Assembly: GCA_037501455.1 (NCBI GenBank)
Contig: CM074864.1
Location: 31,398,001 to 31,462,000 of the forward strand
Origin: Lantana camara
Lineage: Eukaryota; Streptophyta; Magnoliopsida; Lamiales; Verbenaceae
Direction: 5' to 3'
DNA: 64,000 bases
The notes under the pieces were generated by a model that made no database searches, was not told the DNA's origin, and was given only the letters and a program-made list of their open reading frames with translations. Position 1 is the stretch's first letter, and each line of letters opens with the position of its first letter. A program made the position numbers and the translations under genes. Shown here piece after piece: positions 59,081 to 64,000 of the stretch.

Positions 59081-59090
59081 CTATATATAG
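59081..59090 (-). promoter_or_regulatory. TATA box upstream of the peptide pseudogene
   Basis: CTATATATAG lies 61-70 bp before the ATG at 59020 on the minus strand, a sensible distance for a plant core promoter with a short 5' leader. Confidence 0.5.
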
Positions 59091-59661
59091 ATGCATCCAC
59101 AAGTTGTAATATGAGTCACTTGAAGTTTGAAATCAAAGAAAGCATAGTATATATTTTGGGTTGAACTAATATGCCGACTGAAATTTCCCCTTAATCTTTT
59201 TTAATTTGAAAATCAGTCTATTACTTTTTATTAATTGGATCATGCTTCAAACCAAATAATTATTAAACTAATTATCACTCCTCAAATAAGTACAAACAAG
59301 AACCCACATTCAAACACTTAGAGTTGTGTGTTAGCCTGTTTTTTGTGATGTTGTTGTCTTACATTGGAGAAAACATAGAAATAAGTTTTGTCTATAAATT
59401 AATTGAGTTCAAAACTTTAACCGTAAATAGTAAAATGTAACTAATGAATATCTCATTTTATACCCAATTAAATAAGCTATAAAATATAGAACTATAGATT
59501 TTATCGGTGAACAAAAATTTAGGGTTGACTCACGGGTGAGCATAAATCTGATTCGTGAAAATATTGACCCGGGTGAGCATCTATGGACTAATTTTTAGGT
59601 GAAGAATAATGGTTTTAGTTTTCCCCTTTTTGATTTTGGTTAAAATCAAACAGATATTTAC
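59091..59661. other. Intergenic / promoter side of the peptide pseudogene
   Basis: AT-rich, no ORF and no LTR match. It ends at LTR G. TTTAC (59657-59661) should be G's target duplication on this side; its partner is outside the window. Confidence 0.4.
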
Positions 59662-60189
59662 TGTAGCGCCCGGAACGCTATGCCACCACATCCTCTGCAC
59701 TAAAGCTCAATCTAGATACGAAATGGGAAATTCGTACACGAACCAAGCAGTAGCGAACGGGTGACAAACAAAACCCTGCCTAAGTTAGGCGGTACCTAAA
59801 CCCTGTACAGCAGAAAAAAAAAACAAAAACAAAATCTGGAAGCGGAATCACAGCAAAGAATACGAATTTTCAAAAACTTCAAATCATCAAACATATCAAT
59901 TCAAGCAGTAGTAGCTACACGGGTTCAACTAGTCCTAGAAGCTTGTCCCGAAATAATCACAATTAAGACGGGTTCAACTAATCCAAGAACCTGCCTTAAC
60001 CTGTTCCGAATTCCAATCATACAATCCATAAACATAAACCTGTAGAGAGTATATACATTTACAAAATACAAACATAACTGAAACAGAAACCTAACGAACT
60101 TAACAAAGACACAGACACGACACACCGCCGCCTAGCTCGAAAACCAACAACCTGCACCTGCAAACTAAAAACATAGGTGGCGCGAGGGT

Positions 60190-60202
60190 CAGTCTACTGA
60201 CT
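60190..60202 (-). promoter_or_regulatory. LTR hairpin with CTGAC arm (G)
   Basis: CAGTC, loop, GACTG; on the minus strand GACTGACCCTCGCGCC follows, then TTTTTAGTTTGCAG|GT. Confidence 0.5.
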
Positions 60203-62099
60203 GAGTGAGGGGGATGAACTCTGAACTCACACACACTATACATAATAAGGAGCAGAGCACGTATCAAAAGAAAAACTATGAACCGGGAGTAGGGTTTTGC
60301 ATACCAAAGACCATTTTCAAACCAAACTGATACATAACTTATCTTATTCGAAACTTAATGAACTTAGCATAATCATATTATATCAAAAGAAAAAGCTCCT
60401 ATCCCGTTTCATAATCAACATAACAGATCATATTCATATACCCGGCGAGTACGGCTCTGCCACCTTACTTCCATATCTTATAATACTTATCATAACGGAA
60501 AACAAACAAATATCATAAACAATCCAACCCCAACACCATGTAGTTCGAGGAGCAAACCCTCACTACTCATACCGATACAAACACACACGAGGTAGCTAAC
60601 CCACACTGTGCCTTCGCCGGCTATCCACCGAGGGCTCAAAGCACCAGGCCTTCTCAACCTCCACGAGTCGCACGTGAGTACTTCAAATGAGAACGTGCAC
60701 AGGGGTCATAACCGGCGACCCCATGGTCGTTCCGGGTCTCCCTTACCCACGTCTCGGGGCCCAACACATCAGAACAGAGCATATCAGATCAAAACTCGCT
60801 ACATATCATACTTATCAAATCATAACAGACTTACGTACCTGATCAGACATACCATACCTTGCAACTTAGCATATGCTATAAACATACCTCTCCGTGTCAT
60901 CCTAATCCGTAGCTGGCATGAAGACACACGGTTTGGAGCATAGCCTCATTGCAAAACATTTCAAGCTTACATACGCTCGTACATATACAGTTCGAAAACC
61001 TTTAATCGTATGACAAAATCTTAAACGTATCGTATAAACACATATCTATTATATAAATATAATGGAATAATCGCATGCAGGCTTGAAAACGAGCACAGAG
61101 GGTTGTAGGTCGCTTTAACTAAAATAAAAATTCTAAAACCTCACCTGGCACCAAACGAAGCTGAAGACAAAGCAAATGGTTTGCCCCGAAACCCACAAGA
61201 CCCACTCGTCACCACGACGGGTGCACCTGAACCAAACTGAATACAAGACGAGGACTCAAACTCAAGAATGAAAAACAAAGACGCACGACAATGCTCATGA
61301 ATGCACAAAACAAAATACGTATCGTACACATTAGAAAAATAACCATTTATATTCATATACAATCTTCATATGCAATTCACATATTACAATGTCAAATATA
61401 TCGAGCACTTATCCAATTACCCCAAGAAATCAAGCCACAACTTGCAACAATTTCCAAGAGATACAATTAATCAAAGAAACATGTAACGAATACCATTCAA
61501 GTCATAGATTGCATAAACGAAGGATAACTAAATCATTTAACAAAACAAAATTTCATATAACTTATACAATGTATAACCAAATTCTTATCCTTATGAATAA
61601 ATCATTTCTGAGTAATCAAGAATAGCATGCTCGTATTCAAAGGGCTAGGATTGGGTAATCAAGGCAAACAATTTCATATAATTCATATATCGCATAATAA
61701 ACCCATATTTCATTAAGTGATTAAACTTTAAATTGTAAAAGTTTCAAGTTAATTACCGATGGTATATTAATTCATTTTACGTGTCAAGATTCGCATAATT
61801 GTTCATCAAATAACAAGGTTCGATTAATTCAAGTCATACAATTTCATATTATTCAAAAATTACACTAACACCCCCTTAAAGTTAAACAAATAGCTCAAAT
61901 TTAACATATCGGGATTCAAATTGCAAATCAAGACATCAATTCATTTCACAATTCATTCAATACATGCTTTCGTATACATCGGAGTACATAACGATCAACA
62001 AATTCGAGCAAATAACAATTAATTTACATTTAAACAATTAAATCGAATAATTCCTAAATACACAAAATAATTCATAACAAATGAACCGAGCATCCAATT

Positions 62100-62910
62100 A
62101 ACGAATGAAAAGTGGCGTTGAACTCACCACGACGAGGCGGACAAGCTGCTCGAGAGCCGTCAGAACGCCGCTGCCGGAGCTGCTGGAAAAGCTGCCGGCC
62201 GCAGGTCGGCCGCCGGTGAAACGTGCCGAAAAAAATCTTGAAAAATTCCCCAAGTAAGTAGACTTCGTGCCCGTTCCAATTCCTCGATCAATTTTTGAAA
62301 ATTCCAAGCTAATCGTCTCCAATTTCAAATCCAACAATACGAAAACCCCAAAACATCAAATCCAAATTACTTTCAAATCGATGAACGAAAATCGAATCCG
62401 TAAAAAGCATCGGCTTACTCGTGACGAGCTCTTCGAAACCCCTTATAGTATTCACCGAAAAATTTGACCGGAATCGTCGCCGCCATACATCAGCCACCGC
62501 GCCATCTTCAAGGTCAAAAAACTCCCATTTCCGGCTACTTTTACACCAATCCGAGGCCGAAATCATGCTCAGGAGGTCGAAAACCATGGGGAAAGGTAGT
62601 TGCTCATTAGAAAATCCTGCCGGAAACCGCCAAACGCGGAGGCTACAGTGACACGCGCCGCCGTGTCTCTCTTTCTCCGGTGCGTGCGCCACCGTGAGAG
62701 CTCCGATGGCCGTGCCTCCACCATGAAACTAACCGTCCAGGAGTTATCTTCCATGTTCCAGGGCTCGTGTCCTAAGGAGATCGTCGAAAGCTGCCGTGGG
62801 ACGCCGGTAAGTCCGGTGGTGCGACACACCCGTTTTGCTGTGACTGAAAATCAGAGATATCTCCACCTCCACTCATTGTTAGGCCGTAAAATTGGTACTC
62901 TTGCGTAGGT
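62100..62910. other. GC-rich leader in LTR G (no gene called)
   Basis: Overlapping frames of 60-127 codons occur on both strands. The longest, on minus (62692-62309), begins MAHAPEKERHGG and ends FEIGDD. None matches a family I know, and the position inside the LTR parallels the leader of B (21161-22129). Treated as leader RNA sequence; coding potential is unproven. Confidence 0.4.
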
Positions 62911-63456
62911 CTCGTCGAGATCTTCAAAATCGGTTGTTCATTCATTGAATTCTATTGAGAAACGACCCAATTATGGGCTCGTAACCAAAGCCGCGTATAG
63001 TACCGCAGGAGAGAGAGTTGGGAGAGGGGAGAGAGAGAGAGAGAGGAAAAAGGTTTTGACCGTTTCACGTACGATCTCGTATGCTTAACCCGAATTCGAT
63101 GTGTTGAAAAACTGTAAAATAAAACCTGAGTACAATAAAATAAACATACAAGTTTCGAAATAATTTTAGAAATTAAAACGAGAAAGAATTTACCAATTAG
63201 TTCTTAATCCAATTTAACTTTTAGAAAACCTTTCGTATAAATTAACAACGTTTGAAAACAATTAATTAGCAATTAATTTACGAAAAATTCGAATAAGTTT
63301 AAATTAAACAAGTTAAATAACATAAAGTATTAAAATCGATTTTAGAAGTTATTCATGAAATGAACTTAAATTAAATTAAACGGCTAAGGTTTACGTACGA
63401 AATAATTTAAATTATCAATTGCTCTTAATTAATTCGAATAATTAGCATACCGAATT

Positions 63457-64000
63457 TGTAGCACCCTATATGCCCAGATGCCACATCCCCCGCACTATAG
63501 GTCGATTACGAAATGGGTAATCCGTACATGAACCAACGTATAGCGAACGGGTGATAATAAAATAAACCAACTAGCTAGGCGGGACTAACCCCAAACCACG
63601 TCAATCAATGCATAATAACATAAGAGAAAACATATGTAAACATGTCACTAATCAGGTACGGTTTATGACAAACATAAACAATTCTCCGATAATGCCATAA
63701 CGGATTACAACAATTCATGTGCAATAATAACTAAAATGAACCATGATCGACTCGAATACAAAGACTGGACTTGACTCAATTCCCGCCTAGCACGCACCTG
63801 CAAGAACCTGAAAGGTGGAGGCGTCAGTCTATGGAAGACTGAGTGAGGGGCCTAAATAAATATTAGCACAGATAACATGCAAGTTATAATCTCGGCTGAA
63901 GTTTTAAAGAAAGGGAAAACAACAATATAAGTTCAATAATAAAGTAACCATCGCCCGAGATTACAACTATCAAGTTTAACACATTAATCACTTTCAATCA
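63457..64000 (-). mobile_element. LTR H (minus), 3' end only
   Basis: Plus-strand start TGTAGCACCCTATATG is the complement of an LTR end in GGGTGCTACA. It has the end block CCACATCCCCCGCACTATAG, the CCGCCTAGC block (about 63784), CACCTGCAAGAACCTG (acceptor side) and the hairpin CAGTCT/AGACTG (63824-63841). It is inserted into LTR G and leaves the window on the right. Confidence 0.75.
63824..63841 (-). promoter_or_regulatory. LTR hairpin with CTGAC arm (H)
   Basis: CAGTCT pairs with AGACTG over a short loop; on the minus strand CTGACGCC and CCTTTCAGGTTCTTGCAG|GTGCG follow. Confidence 0.5.

Larger units (their letters stand above)
59662..63456 (-). mobile_element. LTR G (minus), about 3.8 kb visible
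   Basis: Plus-strand start TGTAGCGCCCGGAAC is the complement of an LTR end in GGGCGCTACA. On the minus strand it shows the shared 3' block: hairpin (60190-60202), TTTGCAG|GTGCAGG (about 60162), GAGCTAGGCGG and the end block. CAGGTGAGGTTTT lies at about 61138-61149. A GC-rich leader with open frames (62100-62910) ends in a donor-like GTG|GTGAGT near 62127. A (GA)n tract lies at 63009-63043. The LTR is cut by LTR H at 63457 before its own start is reached. No internal region is seen, so it may be a solo LTR or half of an element. Confidence 0.7.

Overview
The window is plant nuclear DNA, almost certainly from an angiosperm with a repeat-rich genome. It is AT-rich, has no dense coding, and consists mostly of nested LTR retrotransposons. 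The primer-binding sites match plant initiator tRNA-Met (TGGTATCAGAGC), and the elements are chromodomain Ty3/gypsy (Tekay/Del-like) and Ty1/copia types. I cannot name the species. No tRNA, rRNA, CRISPR or bacterial-type gene is visible. Element letters are mine.

Layout and order of events. The oldest layer on the right is a plus-strand gypsy gag fragment (K, 48554-49353). Element A, a minus-strand chromovirus, inserted into K; its right LTR ends at 48553. A's left LTR was hit by plus-strand element D, whose 3' end fills 1-4795. The D/A junction was then tandemly triplicated in units of about 4.3 kb, starting at 3535, 7789 and 12145. A's internal region (16522-20140) keeps decayed protease, RT/RNase H, integrase and chromodomain but no gag. 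A's right LTR was split twice: by B, a 4.0 kb solo LTR with target duplication GGTAA (20796-24797), and by C, a second minus-strand gag-less chromovirus of the same lineage with duplication GTTAT (26727-47715). C's own 5' LTR was in turn split by E, a young 10 kb copia element with duplication ACATG (34143-44194). E's single gag-pol frame (38326-42246) is intact except for three nonsense codons.

Right of K lie copia LTR fragments in opposite orientations (49354-52431), a chromoviral LTR M (minus) with solo LTR F inside it (52627-54923), and an inverted mosaic of related LTR pieces (N/P, 55420-57505). Next comes the only non-LTR island (57506-59661). It carries a disrupted gene remnant and a tandemly duplicated pseudogene for a secreted signalling-peptide precursor ending in SPGVGH (PIP/CEP-like). 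The window closes with two further minus-strand long LTRs, G (59662-63456) and H (63457 to the end).

The most notable pattern crosses all the long gypsy-type LTRs. Each carries a short hairpin of the type CAGTC/GACTG with compensatory changes. Its right arm reads like a plant branch point (CTGAC, CTAAC or TTGAC) and is followed by a pyrimidine tract and TTTGCAG or TTTCAG. Most of these LTRs also have a 5' splice-donor-like site after a pyrimidine-rich leader. I infer an intron embedded in the LTR with a structured branch point; this is untested.
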